DNA of 64,000 bases from Arenicola marina (taxonomy: Eukaryota; Annelida; Polychaeta; Arenicolidae), in assembly GCA_964019135.1 (NCBI GenBank), contig OZ025250.1, positions 49,011,174 to 49,075,173 on the forward strand, written 5' to 3'. The notes below the pieces were generated by a model that made no database searches, had not been told where the DNA came from, and was given only the letters and a program-made list of their open reading frames with translations. This document shows, piece after piece, positions 33,868 through 45,869 of this stretch (position 1 is the stretch's first letter; each line of letters opens with the position of its first letter). Position numbers and translations under genes: made by a program.

Positions 33868-34400
33868 TGACTACACCATACTTAATGACGCCACAATGAC
33901 GCTATAATGACGCCATAATTTCGCTATAATGACGCCATCATGCCGCTATAATGACGCCATCATGCCGCTATAATGACGCCATCATGCCACTATAATGACG
34001 CCATCATGCCGCTATGATGACGCCAGCATGCCGCTACAATGACGCCACAATGAGGCTATAATGACGTCATAATGCCGCAATAATGACGCCATCATGCCGC
34101 TATAATGACGCCATCATGCCGCTACAATGACGCCATCATGCCGCTACAATGACGCCATCAGGCCGCTATAATGACGCCATCATGCCGCTATAATGACGCC
34201 ATCATGCCGCTATAATGACGCCATCATGCCGCTATGATGACGCCAGCATGCCCCTACAATGACGCCATCATGCCGCTACAATGACGCCATCAGGCCGCTA
34301 TAATGACGCCATCATGCCGCTATAATGACGCAATCATGCCGCTATAGTGACGCCATCATGCCGCTATAATGACGCCATTATGACTCTTTGATGATGTCAT
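33868..34400. repeat. 22-bp minisatellite, about 23 copies
   Basis: Unit CGCCATCATGCCGCTATAAT plus GA. Every unit carries TGACGCC, and one divergent unit (about 34045) has a full TGACGTCA palindrome. Variants GCTACAATGA and CAGGCCGC recur, suggesting block copying. Confidence 0.9.
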
Positions 34401-34436
34401 AATGAGGACTTAATTACGCCATAATGATGCTTTGAC

Positions 34437-34592
34437 TGATGTAAAGGACCGCGCTATGGTTGTTGTAAAGGACTGCGCTATGATTGTTGTATATGACCGC
34501 GCTATGATTGCTGTAAATGAGCGCGCTATGATTGTTGGGAACCCCGCGTTCTGATTGTAAACGCTATATCTATGATTGCTGTAACCGATAGG
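34437..34592. repeat. about 24-bp degenerate repeat, 5-6 copies
   Basis: Units resemble TTGTAAAGGACCGCGCTATG, each followed by ATTG. Decay increases to the right. It abuts the 22-bp array but shares no sequence with it. Confidence 0.75.
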
Positions 34593-35191
34593 GCTATGGG
34601 CTCAGTCGACAGGACGAGCGTCCTTCAGTAACTTGATTATATTATATAAGTCTCAAAAACGATTGCGGCATTGATGTATGGAAGAATGTGTGTTTTTTAT
34701 TTGGTTAATATATATTTAGACTAAAGTATTACAGATGAGGTCTTATTTACGGGCGAACAAAAAAATTATTGACAGTCCTTGGTCGATTTTTTGGTAAAGG
34801 GATAGCTTCATACTTATTATCTTCTCGCTCGACATAAAAAAAATACGTTGAAAGATAACATCATCGGGTTAGGTCGGTAAGCGTTGTCGCCATGGCTACG
34901 TAATCAAATAATCTCTGTTAGTCGCATGCATGGTGTTGAACGCCACTGAAGGTCACCGACAGCTGATTTGTAAGAGTTTCTTTGCTTCATCGCTTTATAT
35001 TGACTGGCCGAGCGGGATTGTGTGAATGAAACATATATTAATGGGATTTGAAGCTGACAGTGTAGATTTGTGTTTGCAAAAGAGGTCACAAAATGGAGAA
35101 TTACAAAAGTTTTTACCGGTTAGGACGCATCAAGCGGAATCAATAAGATTATTACAATATGTCGATATATTACAATATATCTCCTTCACTG
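34593..35191. other. unassigned AT-rich DNA
   Basis: No gene or repeat was recognised. Confidence 0.4.
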
Positions 35192-35850
35192 AGCTGCCAC
35201 GTCTACTACACTACATAGATACAGCACCGGCCAAAGATACTTCTATCATTTAATTCTTAGACTTAAGACGCCTCCCTGTGACAACCTCCCGGGGACAAGA
35301 ATAAAAGATGACCTCGCATGTATCAATGGGATATATACCTAATTAGGAAGACAAAAACGCGCGCAGATATTGAATAGAAAACAGCATTTGGTTACAATTA
35401 AACAAGATTTATTATATCGCATGTTAATAACACGATAAAAAAGACGATTGGCACACATTGCATTATATCGTTAATGACATGATAAAAGTCCAGCATCACT
35501 GCCAACAAGTAAAGGGATGCGATATCTTGACGTCGTTACTTTGTAGTGCTATATAAATTGTATTTATTCATTTAACAGCTAGTTCAATACTCATGTACTT
35601 AATTGTCTATGACAATGAAGATTTTATCAAAACAATTAACAAAATTAGTGCATTCAAAACAGCATAAAGTCCAGTTTAACAATGTACTGGCTTCATAGAG
35701 TGTATATACAAAGTGCCAACAAGTAACGTGACGCGATATGTTTATATCAGCATAACCTGTCAGCATAACCTCGATATAAGGACACTGGCTTACTACACCA
35801 TTAGCATAAACAGAGCGTGAACTTCAATCGTCATAACATTATTAGCCAGA
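35192..35850 (-). repeat. dispersed 3'-end sequence, copy 2
   Basis: It matches 62070-62600 along its length (CTACACTACATAGATACAGCA; CAACCTCCCGGGGACAAG; GCATAAACAGAGCGTGAACT) with many substitutions, and its middle part matches 32445-32620. It has a minus-strand AATAAA-type signal near 35410 and includes the end of the exon at 35793-36009. It looks like a duplicated gene 3' end. Confidence 0.65.
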
Positions 35851-36009
35851 GCTTTCAGTGCGGCAGACCAATCTTTGTGATCGTTATCATGAGGAGCTAA
35901 AACTCTATCCAATAGCAATGAACCGTTACGACCAGCATCATGGTGGGGGTTGAAACAATTCATTCATTAATCCAAGCTTCCAGTGAGGATCTGTGGGCAA
36001 TGCGTCCAG
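35793..36009 (-). pseudogene. candidate terminal exon with frame break
   Basis: Acceptor GCATCCTTTCAG precedes 36009. The first frame reads LDALPTDPHWKLGLMNELFQ and stops after PPP. A neighbouring frame then carries NGSLLLDRVLAPHDNDHKDW, SAALKALANNVMTIEVHALF and ends at TAG 35793. The break is at a C-run. The copy at about 62515-62640 keeps VLAPNDGDRKT and VMTIEVHALFMLSVES in one frame, supporting a coding origin. The D..DW..AL..LA pattern is faintly death-domain-like, but I do not assign it. Confidence 0.4.
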
Positions 36010-36983
36010 CTGAAAGGATGCAAAAAACACAATTAACATGTTGTCACTACAGTCTATAGCATAAACCCCCACTGCACATTGACATATTGATTATCCGGAA
36101 TGCAAATCAACCCGTAACATAAATTAGTTCAGTAAAAGTGCATCGTCATTTTGTATGTCTAAGCAAAACGTCAAATATGCTCGTAGGATTAAATTAAATT
36201 TACATTTGTCACAAGGTCAAATGTATTTTACATTAGATTTTCTTCTTCCAGGATTAATACTGGTCAGAAAATACGCCTACTGAATGATTAAAAGTACATT
36301 TTTATTCTTCATTGTATTTGGATCAAATACAAAGACAAAAGACAGTCTTATCTATGCAAGCGGTATATACGTGGCAACCATTGAAACCGATAGAGCACAT
36401 TTTATTTATTTTAGGCAGATATGATATGTCTATTTAAGCGAGAGGAACACAAGGACTTCCTGTAGGGGTGTGAGGCAAGGGCGGGGAGGGGGGGGTGGTA
36501 TACATCATCAACTTCTATGGGTCTGTGTCAATTTATTCCCCTCACCATCACTGTATCAATTGGTATATCTTATGGGCTAATCTACAACATTGCTAATGTT
36601 CGTTTATACAGTCCTTATAATATGAATAATCAAGTCCCATGGCATACAGGAAGATGGCCGGGGTGGGGGTGGGGTGGGAAGGAGCAGCAGAACAGCAAAC
36701 AGAACAGCAAGCAAAACAACTGAGAGGAAACAGTGCGGCAAACGTGTAGTGAATAACGCAGGAACATGGCATAGCAAACAGAAAAGCAAACATGAATAAG
36801 AACAGAGCGTGGAAGAGTAACAAGTGAGCGATGTGACGAACATAGCTCTACGGACCGGACCCGAATATGTGTTCAACAAAACCGGCTAACGCTTAAATGT
36901 GAATGTGACTATTGACTTGATTTTCATTTCACGGGCTAGTTAATTATTACTAGTCTTGTCAAGTATTAAATCAACCTCACATG
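36010..36983. other. unassigned DNA before the gap
   Basis: No gene. 36680-36800 is rich in AACAGCAAACAGAACAGCAA-like motifs, similar in character to the repeat after the gap. Confidence 0.4.
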
Positions 36984-37183
36984 NNNNNNNNNNNNNNNNN
37001 NNNNNNNNNNNNNNNNNNNNNNNNNNNNNNNNNNNNNNNNNNNNNNNNNNNNNNNNNNNNNNNNNNNNNNNNNNNNNNNNNNNNNNNNNNNNNNNNNNNN
37101 NNNNNNNNNNNNNNNNNNNNNNNNNNNNNNNNNNNNNNNNNNNNNNNNNNNNNNNNNNNNNNNNNNNNNNNNNNNNNNNNNNN
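36984..37183. other. assembly gap (200 N)
   Basis: Exactly 200 unknown bases. The round number suggests a placeholder and not a measured length. The right flank is a tandem array, so the gap probably hides more of it. Confidence 1.
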
Positions 37184-37470
37184 GGGCAAAAGTGTGGGAA
37201 ACAGGCAGGGGAACAGTGCGGGGAACAGACCGGAAAACAGTGCTATAAACAGGCCGGGAAGCAGAGCGGGAAACAGGGTGGGGTAACAGTGCGGGAAACA
37301 GGGTGGGTAACAGTACGGGAAACAGGGTGGGTAACAGTACGGGAAACAGGGGGGTAACAGTACGGGAAACAGGGAGGGGAACAGTGCGGGAAACAGGTAG
37401 GGTTACATTGCGGGAAACAGGGAGGTAACAGTGCGGGGAACAGTGCGGGAAACAGAGAGGGATATATGGT
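37184..37470. repeat. about 24-bp minisatellite abutting the gap
   Basis: Units resemble GGGAAACAGGGTGGGTAACA plus GTAC, with variable G-runs. It starts at the gap edge. Confidence 0.8.
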
Positions 37471-37609
37471 AGCAGGGACTGGAGCAGGACAAGAAACAAG
37501 GTGGGAACATATCGAGAACAGAAAAAACAACAGAAGGTGAAGCACGGAGGGGTACATACTGCTTTGTTAGAATACCAAACAGAGCCTGGAAGAGAGTGAG
37601 AGAGTGGGA

Positions 37610-38480
37610 CATAGGGACGGGACAGGGCCTGAACGATGGAGGCTCACAGGGAGGCTCACAGGGGGGGGGGGGTGGGGGGCGAATATGGCCTGAACGATGG
37701 AGATGAGCAGAGAGACTCACAAAGGGGTAGGGCCTGAACGATGCAGGTGAACAGAGGCTCACGGAAGGTGGGGGCAGCGCCTGAACGCTTGAGGTGAGCA
37801 GAGAAGCTCACAGAAGGGGGGGGGACAGGGCCTGAACGATGGAGGTGAACAGAGAGGCTCACAGGAGGAGGGCGGGGCAGCACCTGAACGATGGAGGTGA
37901 GCAGAAAGCCTAACAGGTGGGGGGAGGGGGCAGGGCCTGAACGATGGAGGTGAACAGAGAGGCTCACAGAAGGGGGAGGGGGCAGGGCCTGAACGATGGA
38001 GGTGAGTAGAGAGACTCAAGAAAGCGATGGACAAGGTCTGAACGATAGAGGTGAGCAGGGAGGCTCACATGAGAGGGGGGGGGAGCGGGGCCTGAACGAT
38101 GGAGGTGAACAGGAATGGAATGTTGGTGTTTTAGGCCACTTTTGTGCACATACAGGCTAAATTGGGCCAAGGAACCTCCCGAGACGATGAAGGATGAAGG
38201 AATGAAACATGCCCCAGATTAGGTGCCCGAGCCCGGATTCGAACCCAGGACCTATTGATCTGCGGTCTAGTGCGCTAACCACTACACCAGGGAGGCCCCC
38301 GGAGGTGAACAGAGAGGTGAACAGGATGCGGGGCTTAAACGATAGAGGTGAGCAGAGGCTCACAGCGGGGGAAGGCAGGCTCTGAACGATAGAGGTGAAC
38401 AGAGAGGCTCACAGGGGGGGGGGGGGCAGGGTGTGGACGATAGAGGTGAGCAAAGGCTCACAGGAGGTGGGGTGGGGGGT
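37610..38480. repeat. about 50-60-bp G-rich minisatellite, split by a SINE
   Basis: The unit contains GGGCCTGAACGATGGAGGTG, then AACAGAGAGGCTCACAG, then a variable G-run, so length varies. There are about 14 units. The array is interrupted at 38113-38300 by a family C SINE. Confidence 0.85.
38113..38300 (-). mobile_element. SINE family C, complete copy with target-site duplication
   Basis: On the minus strand it opens GGGGGCCTCCCTGGTGTAGT with A box TGGTGTAGTGGTTAGCGC and B box GGGTTCGAATCC, then the family C body and a tail with GTGCACAAAAGTGGCC and ACACCAACATTCC. The 12-bp sequence GGAGGTGAACAG flanks it at 38101-38112 and 38301-38312. That motif is part of the host array unit and occurs once per unit, so the duplication is real. 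SINEs of this kind depend on a LINE for mobility. Confidence 0.9.
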
Positions 38481-39371
38481 GGGGGGGGCGCAGGTACGTA
38501 CAGATCACGAGACTTGCTCTTGCGCAAACAAGGAATAGCAAAGGGAGTTAAGATGTAGAATGCACATAAGATTTACTTTAACGTTACGTTACAGTGAATG
38601 GTATTGTGTCAAAGAAACGAACGACGGACAGAGTGGGCGGATTGTGTGATGTATAACACACAGGAGATTGACAAACATGACGGGTCAGAATGGAAGGTGT
38701 ATGTAACGCTAACATAAGAAGGGCAGTGGGGGGGTGGGGGTGGGTGTGCATCAAACTCGAGAGGGAGGGAGTGATGTACGTCTTACAGGACTATAATGGA
38801 CAGATCAATACAAAGTGGTCTAGGGGACTGTTCTGAGATATAACCAAGATGTTCTTAATATGCTAAACATTTACACAAAGGTCAAGCAAAACTCAGACTG
38901 TCCTGTAATCACCAAATGTTACTCACTCGGTGCTATTTGTAAGAAGGAATGGCAGGTCATTTACATGCTGCTAAATAAATCATCAGTTAGATAATGGAGA
39001 GTATACACGCTATGTACTATTAAGATCTGACAGGTACACACATATGTACACAAGCCATGACGTTAATGAACATCCATAACGTAAGACATTTGCTTTGATT
39101 TGATATAATCACCGCTACAGTTACTAAATCCACCACAGTACAATACCAAAACGCTTTCCTCTCACGCCGACATCACTCAGTCTGAACAGCAGACGACGTC
39201 TGCCGAGCCGAGACTGAGTGTTGTTAATTTCAATGTCTATATAAGGAACCCTTTGAACACAGCGAGACATACGCTGGTTCCCTGTGACGTATCCAGCGGG
39301 TCTACATGTATATATTTACCATATTTACGGTTTACACCCTAGCTAGCCTGCCATATATCTGCATCTCAAGA
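38481..39371. other. unassigned DNA; possible TATA motif
   Basis: No gene was recognised. TCTATATAAGG at 39236-39246 is TATA-box-like on the plus strand, but no convincing coding exon follows before the G-rich repeats. Confidence 0.35.
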
Positions 39372-39617
39372 CCGGGTTTCTGGGCGGGGATGGGGCAGGG
39401 AGAGGGGGAATGGGCAGGGGAGAGGGGCAAGGGGCAGGGGAGAGGGGCAAGGGGCAGGGAGAGGGGGACGGGGAGAGGGTGGAGGAGGGGCGGGGAGAGG
39501 GGGAAGGGGAGGGGGTGGAGGAGAGGCAGGGAGAGGGGGAAGGGGAGGGGTGGAGGAGGGGCAGGGAGAGGGGGAAGGGGAGGGGTGGAGGAGGGGCAGG
39601 GAGAGGGGGAAGGGTCT
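39372..39617 (+). repeat. purine-only GGGAGA-rich tract
   Basis: About 240 bases of GGGGAGAGGGGCAAGGGGCA-type sequence, almost pyrimidine-free on the plus strand. It has strong potential for G-quadruplex or triplex structure. It leads directly into the 17-bp array. Confidence 0.8.
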
Positions 39618-42600
39618 TTCCCTTCTGTTGTGTGGGCGAATCTGTTGTGTGTGGGCGGACCTGTTGTGTGGGCGAATCTGTTGCGTGTGGGCGGACCTGT
39701 TGTATGGGCGGGCCTGTTGCGTGGTGGGACCTGTTGTGTGGGCGGACCTGTTGCGTGGGCGAATCTGTTGCGTGGGCGAATCTGTTGTATGTGGGCGGGC
39801 CTGTTGTGTGGGCGGACCTGTTGTGTGGGCGAATATGTTGTGTGTGGGCAAATCTGTTGTGCGGACGGATCTGGTGTGTGAGTGGGTCTGGTGTGTGGAC
39901 GGACCTGTGTGTGTGGGCGGACCTGTTGCGTGGGCGGACTTGTGTGGGCGGACCTGTTGTGTGGGCGAACCTGTGTGTGTGGGCGAACCTGTTGTGTGGG
40001 GGGAAGGGGAGGGGTGGGCGGATCTGTTGTGCGGGCGAATCTGTTGTGTGGGCGGATCTGGGGTGTGGGCGGACCTGTTGTGTGGGCGGGCCTATTGTGT
40101 GTGCGGACCGGTTGTGTGGGCGGACCTGTTGTGTGGGTGAATCTGTTGTGTGGGCGGACCTGGTGTGTGGGGCTACCTGGTGTGTGGAGCGACCTGTGGC
40201 GTGGGCGGACCTGCTGTGTGGGCGAATCTGTTGTGTGGGCGGTCCTGTTGTGTGGGCGGACCTGTTGTGTGGGCGGACCTGTTGTGTGGGTGAATCTTTT
40301 GTGTGGGCGGACGTGTTGTGTGAGCAAACCTGTTGTGTGGGTGGACCTGTTGTGTGGGCGGACCTGCTGTGTGGGCCAACCTGTTGTGTGGGCGGTCCTG
40401 TTGTGTGGGCGGACCTGTTGTGTGGGCGGACCTGTTGTGTGGGCCGATCTGTTGCGTGGGCGGACCTGTTGTGTTAGCGGACCTGTTGTGTTAGCGGACC
40501 TGTTGTGTGGGCGGACCTGTTGTGTGGGCGGACTTGTTGTGTTGGGGCATCTGTTGTGTGAGTGGACCTGTGTGTGTGGGCGGACCTGGTGTGTGGGCGG
40601 ACCTGTTGTGTGGGCGGACCTGGTGTGTGGGCGGACCTGTTGTGTGGGCGGACTTGTGTAAGCGGACCTGTTGTGTGGGCGAACCTGGTGTGTGGGCGGA
40701 CCTGTTGTGTGGGCGGACCTGTTGTGTGTGCGGACCTGTGTGTGTGGGCGGACCTGTTGTGTGGGCGGACCTGTTGTGTGGGCGGATCTGTTGTGTGGGC
40801 GAATATGTCGTGTGGGCGCGAATCTGTTGTGTGGGCGGATCTGGGGTGTGGGCGGACCTGTTGTGTGGGCGGACCAGTTGTGTGGGCGGACCTATTGTGT
40901 GTGCGGACCGGTTGTGTGGGCGGACCTGTTGTGTGGGTGAATCTGTTGTGTGGGCGGACCTGGTGTGTGGGGCTACCTGGTGTGTGGAGCGACCTGTGGC
41001 GTGGGCGGACCTGCTGTGTGGGCGAATCTGTTGTGTGGGCGGACTTGTTGTGTGGGCGAGCCTGTTATGTGGGTAAATCTGTTGTGTGGGCGGACCTGTT
41101 GTGTGGGCAGACCTGTTGTGTGGGCGGACCTGTTGTGTGGGCGGACCTGTTGTGTGGGCGGACCTGTTGTGTGGGCAGTCCTGTTGTGTGGGCGGACCTG
41201 TTGTGTGGGCGGACCTGTTGTGTGGGCGGACTTGTTGTGTGGGCGGACCTGTTGTGTGGGCGAACCTGTGTGTGTGGGCGGACCTGTTGTGTGGGGGGAA
41301 GGGGAGGGGTGGGCGGATCTGTTGTGTAGGCGAATCTGATGTGTGGGCGGATCTGTTGTGCGGGCGGATCTGGTGTGTGGGCGGACCTATTGTGTGTGCG
41401 GACCGGTTGTGAGGGCGGACCTGTTGTGTGGGTGAATTTGTTGTGTGGGCGAACCTAGTGTGTGGGGCTACCTGGTGTGTGGAGCGACCTGTGGCGTGGG
41501 CGGACCTGCTGTGTGGGCGAATCTGTTGTGTGGACGGACCTGTTGTGTGGGCGAACCTGTTGTGTGGGCGAATCTGTTGTGTGGGCCGACCTGTTGTGTG
41601 GGCGGACCTGTTGTGTGGGCGGACCTGCTGTGTGGTCCAACCTGTTGGGTGGGCGGACCTGTTGTGTGGGCGGACCTGCTGTGTGGGCCAACCTGTTGTG
41701 TGGGCAGACCTGCTGTGTGGGCGGACCTGTTGTGTGGGCGGACCTGTTGTGTGGGCCGACCTGTTGTGTGGGCGGACCTGTGGGTGGGTGGACCTGTTGT
41801 GTGGGCGAACCTGGTGTGTGGGGGTACCTGGTGTATGGAGCGACCTGTGGCGGGGGCGGACCTGCTGTGTGGGCGAATCTGTTGTGTGGACGGACCTGTT
41901 GTGTGGGCGGACCTGTTGTGTGGGCCGACCTGTTGTGTGGGCGGACCTGTGGGTGGGTGGACCTGTGGCGTGGGCGGACCTGCTGTGTGGGTGAATCTGT
42001 TGTGTGGACGGACCTGTTGTGTGGGCAGACCTCTTGTGTAGGCGGACCTGTTGTGTGGGCGGACCTGCTGTGTGGGCCAACCTGTTGTGTGGGCGGTCCT
42101 GTTGTGTGGGCGGACCTGTTGTGTGGGCCGACCTGTTGCGTGGGCGGACCTGTTGTGTTAGCGGACCTGTTGTGTTAGCGGACCTGTTGTGTGGGCGGAC
42201 CTGTTGTGTGGGCGGACCTGCTGTGTGGGCGGACCTGTTGTGTGAGCGGACCTGTTGTGTGGGCGGACTTGGTGTGAGTGGACCTGTTGTGTGGGCGGAC
42301 CTGGTGTGTGGGCGGACCTGTTGTGTGAGCGGACCTGTTGTGTGGGCAGACCTGCTGTGTGGGCGGACCTGTTGTGTGGGCGGACCTGCTGTGTGGGCCA
42401 ACCTGTTGTGTGGGCGGACCTGTTGTGTGGGCGGACCTGCTGTGTGGGCAAACCTGTTGTGTGGGCAGACCTACTGTGTGGGCGGACCTGTTGTGTGGGC
42501 GGACCTGTTGTGTGGGCGGACCTGTTGTGTGGGCGGACCTGTGGGTGGGTGGACCTGTTGTGAGGGCGAATCTGTTGTGTGTGGGCGGACCTGTTGTGTG

Positions 42601-45330
42601 GGCGGACCTGTTGTGTGGGCGGACCTGTTGTGTGTGGGCGGACCTGTTGTGCGGGCGGATCTGTTGTGTGGGCGGATCTGTTGTGTGGGCAAATATGTTG
42701 TGTGTGGGCGAATCTGTTGTGCGGGCGGATCTGGTGTGTGGGCGGACCTGTTGTGTGGGCGGACCAGTTGTGTGGGCCGACCTGGTGTGTGGGGCTACCT
42801 GGTGTGTGCAACGACCTGTGGCGTGGGCGGACCTGCTGTGTGAGCGGACCTGTTGTGTGGGCGGACTTGGTGTGTGAGTGGACCTGTTGTGTGGGCGGAC
42901 CTGGTGTGTGGGCGGACCTGTTGTGTGAGCGGACCTGTTGTGTGGGCAGACCTGCTGTGTGGGCGGACCTGTTGTGTGGGCGGACCTGCTGTGTGGGCCA
43001 ACCTGTTGTGTGGGCGGACCTGTTGTGTGGGCGGACCTGCTGTGTAGGCCAACCTGTTGTGTGGGCAGACCTACTGTGTGGGCGGACCTGTTGTGTGGGC
43101 GGACCTGTTGTGTGGGCCGACCTGTTGTGTGGGCGGACCTGTGGGTGGGTGGACCTGTTGTGAGGGCGAATCTGTTGTGTGTGGGCGGACCTGTTGTGTG
43201 GGCGGACCTGTTGTGTGGGCGGACCTGTTGTGTGTGGGCGGACCTGTTGTGCGGGCGGGTCTGTTGTGTGGGCGGATCTGTTGTGTGGGCAAATATGTTG
43301 TGTGTGGGCGAATCTGTTGTGCGGGCGGATCTGGTGTGTGGGCGGACCTGTTGTGTGGGCGGACCAGTTGTGTGGGCCGACCTGGTGTGTGGGGCCACCT
43401 GGTGTGTGGAGCGACCTGTGGCGTGGGCGGACCTGCTGTGTGGGCGAATCTGTTGTGTGAACGGACCTGTTGTGTGGGCGAACCTGTTGTGTGGGCGAAT
43501 CTGTTGTGTGGGCGGACCTGTTGTGTGGGCGGACCTGTTGTGTGGGCAGACCTGCTGTGTGGGCGGACCTGTTGTGTGGGCGGACCTGTTTTGTGGGCGG
43601 ACCTGTTGTGTGGGCGGACCTGCTGTGTGGGCCAACCTGTTGTGTGGGCAGACCTACTGTGTGGGCGGACCTGTTGTGTGGGCGGACCTGTTGTGTGGGC
43701 CGACCTGTTGTGTGGGCCGACCTGTTGTGTGGGCGGACCTGAGGGTGGGTGGACCTGTTGTGAGGGCGAATCTGTTGTGTGTGGGCGGACCTGTTGTGTG
43801 GGCGGACCTGTTGTGTGGGCGGACCTGTTGTGTGTGGGCGGACCTGTTGTGCGGGCGGATCTGTTGTGTGGGCGGATCTGTTGTGTGGGCAAATATGTTG
43901 TGTGTGGGCGAATCTGTTGTGCGGGCGGATCTGGTGTGTGGGCGGACCTGTTGTGTGGGCGGACCAGTTGTGTGGGCCGACCTGGTGTGTGGGGCCACCT
44001 GGTGTGTGGAGCGACCTGTGGCGTGGGCGGACCTGCTGTGCGGGCGAATCTGTTGTGTGAACGGACCTGTTGTGTGGGCGAACCTGTTGTGTGGGCGAAT
44101 CTGTTGTGTGGGCGGACCTGTTGTGTGGGCGGACCTGTTGTGTGGGCAGACCTGCTGTGTGGGCGGACCTGTTGTGTGGGCGGACCTGTTTTGTGGGCGG
44201 ACCTGTTGTGTGGGCGGACCTGCTGTGTGGGCCAACCTGTTGTGTGGGCAGACCTACTGTGTGGGCGGACCTGTTGTGTGGGCGGACCTGTTGTGTGGGC
44301 CGACCTGTTGTGTGGGCGGACCTGAGGGTGGGTGGACCTGTTGTGAGGGCGAATCTGTTGTGTGTGGGCGGACCTGTTGTGTGGGCGGACCTGCTGTGTG
44401 GGCGGACCTGTTGTGTGTGGGCGGACCTGTTGTGCGGGCGGATCTGTTGTGTGGGCGGATCTTTTGTTTGGGCAAATATGTTGTGTGCGGGCGAATCTGT
44501 TGTGCGGGCGGATCTGGTGTGTGGGCGGACCTGTTGTGTGGGCGGACCAGTTGTGTGGGCCGACCTGGTGTGTGGGGCTACCTGGTGTGTGGAGCGACCT
44601 GTGGCGTGGGCGGACCTGCTGTGTGGGCGAATCTGTTGTGTGGACGGACCTGTTGTGTGGGCGAACCTGTTGTGTGGGCGAATCTGTTGTGTGGGCGGAC
44701 CTGTTGTGTGGGCGGACCTGTTGTGTGGGCAGACCTGTTGTGTGGGCGGACCTGTTGTGTGGGCGGACCTGTTGTGTGGGCGGACCTGCTGTGTGGGCCA
44801 ACCTGTTGTGTGGGCGGACCTGTTGTGTGGACAGACCTGTTGTGTGGGCGGACCTGTTGTGTGGGCCGCCCTGTTGTGTGGGCCGCCCTGTTGTGTGGGC
44901 GGACCTGTTGTGTGGGCCAACCTGTTGTGTGGGCGGACCTGTTGTGTGGGCGGACCTGCTGTGTGGGCCAACCTGTTGTGCGGGCAGACCTGTTGTGTGG
45001 GCGGACCCGTTGTGTGGGCAGACCTGTTGTGTGGGCGGGCCTGGTGTGTGGGCTGGCCTGTTGCGTGGGTGGACCTCGTCTTTGGGTGGGCCTGGTGTGT
45101 GGGCGGACCTGTTGTATGGGCGGACCTGGTGTGTGGGCGACCTGTTGTGCGGGCGGATCTGGTGTGTGGGCGGATCTGGTGTGTGAGCGCACCTGTTGCG
45201 TGGACGAATCTGTTGTGTGGGCGGACCTATTGTGTGAGCGGACCTGGTGTGTGGGCGGACCTGTTGTGTGGGCAGACCTGCTGTGTGGGCGGACCTGCTG
45301 TGTGAGCGGACCTGTTGTGTGAGCAGACTT
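39618..45330. repeat. 17-bp minisatellite, about 335 copies
   Basis: Unit GGGCGGACCTGTTGTGT with many variants (GGGCGAATC, GGGCCGACC, CTGCTGTGT). There are no stops in most phases, hence false frames of up to 937 codons. Higher-order structure: GGGTGGGTGGACC marks recur at 42541, 43141, 43741 and about 44330, and GACCTGTGGCGTGGGC near 42822, 43421, 44021 and 44595, a period of about 600 bp. If the kinase gene continues leftward, this array is in its next intron. Confidence 0.95.
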
Positions 45331-45332
45331 AC

Positions 45333-45369
45333 CGTGTGGCTGTGACCAGACTAGTCCGGAACTACCTGT
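45333..45369 (-). CDS. protein kinase gene, candidate exon 5
   Basis: Donor CACACG|GTAAGT is strong. The acceptor (GACCCTAG) has a poor pyrimidine tract. Read in the phase left by exon 4, it gives TGSSGLVWSQPH without a stop and leaves one base. Short, so the evidence is donor plus phase only. The gene would continue to the left of the 17-bp array, where I found no certain exon. Confidence 0.4.
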
Positions 45370-45522
45370 CTAGGGTCGGTGTATCAACTGTTTCCCCATG
45401 TTGCGAACGTTTGTTTTTATTCAGTTTGGTAACAACAGTTACTCTAGTTTATTACATAGGTGTTAAATAGATCTTTCTTGGGCTCCTCTACACATACAAT
45501 ACTGCTAAAACATCATATTTAC

Positions 45523-45698
45523 CCAAAGTTGGTCCGCAGCTTTGAGCGTCCGGTCCGCGTCAGTCGGCACTTGTTTGGCTTTCTTTGGCCGCACGTCCCT
45601 GGCTCGAGGGTTGTCACCAGCTACGGGCTTTCTCCCAGCACCAATCGGAAGCTCTCCGGCGTTTTCTGGCACGTCCCTGCCTCGAGCACCACCATCAC
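45523..45698 (-). CDS. protein kinase gene, exon 4
   Basis: Acceptor TTTTCACCCGTCAG, donor CTTTGG|GTAAAT. It takes one base from exon 3 and ends in phase 0. The product (GDGGARGRDVPENAGELPIG ... DQLW) is a polar, basic, probably disordered tail following the kinase domain. Its base composition is clearly richer in GC than the flanks. Confidence 0.55.
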
Positions 45699-45840
45699 CT
45701 GACGGGTGAAAATAGGTTTTATCGGTGTAAGTCATGATCAATCAGATGCGTTTCCTGCCTGATGTGGTCTAATCAAATACGTCATATATTGAACCGCGGT
45801 TATTCCGCAGTTCTATCGGGTTATTGAAGATGTTACTAAG

Positions 45841-45869
45841 GTGTGTGTGTGTGGGGGGGGGGGGGGGGG
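45841..45869 (+). repeat. (GT)n plus G-run
   Basis: Six GT units followed by 17 G. 45870-46240 has no other recognised feature. Confidence 0.9.

Noticed and set aside
33868..34400. Cluster of CRE sites (TGACG) as an enhancer
   Set aside because: The half-site is part of a 22-bp repeat unit; only one full TGACGTCA exists, and no gene start is near.
39882..45322. Cys/Trp-rich (GGPVVWADLLCGRTCC) or His/Thr-rich repeat proteins
   Set aside because: Product of a 17-bp array read in all phases; no start context, splice site or unique terminus supports coding.
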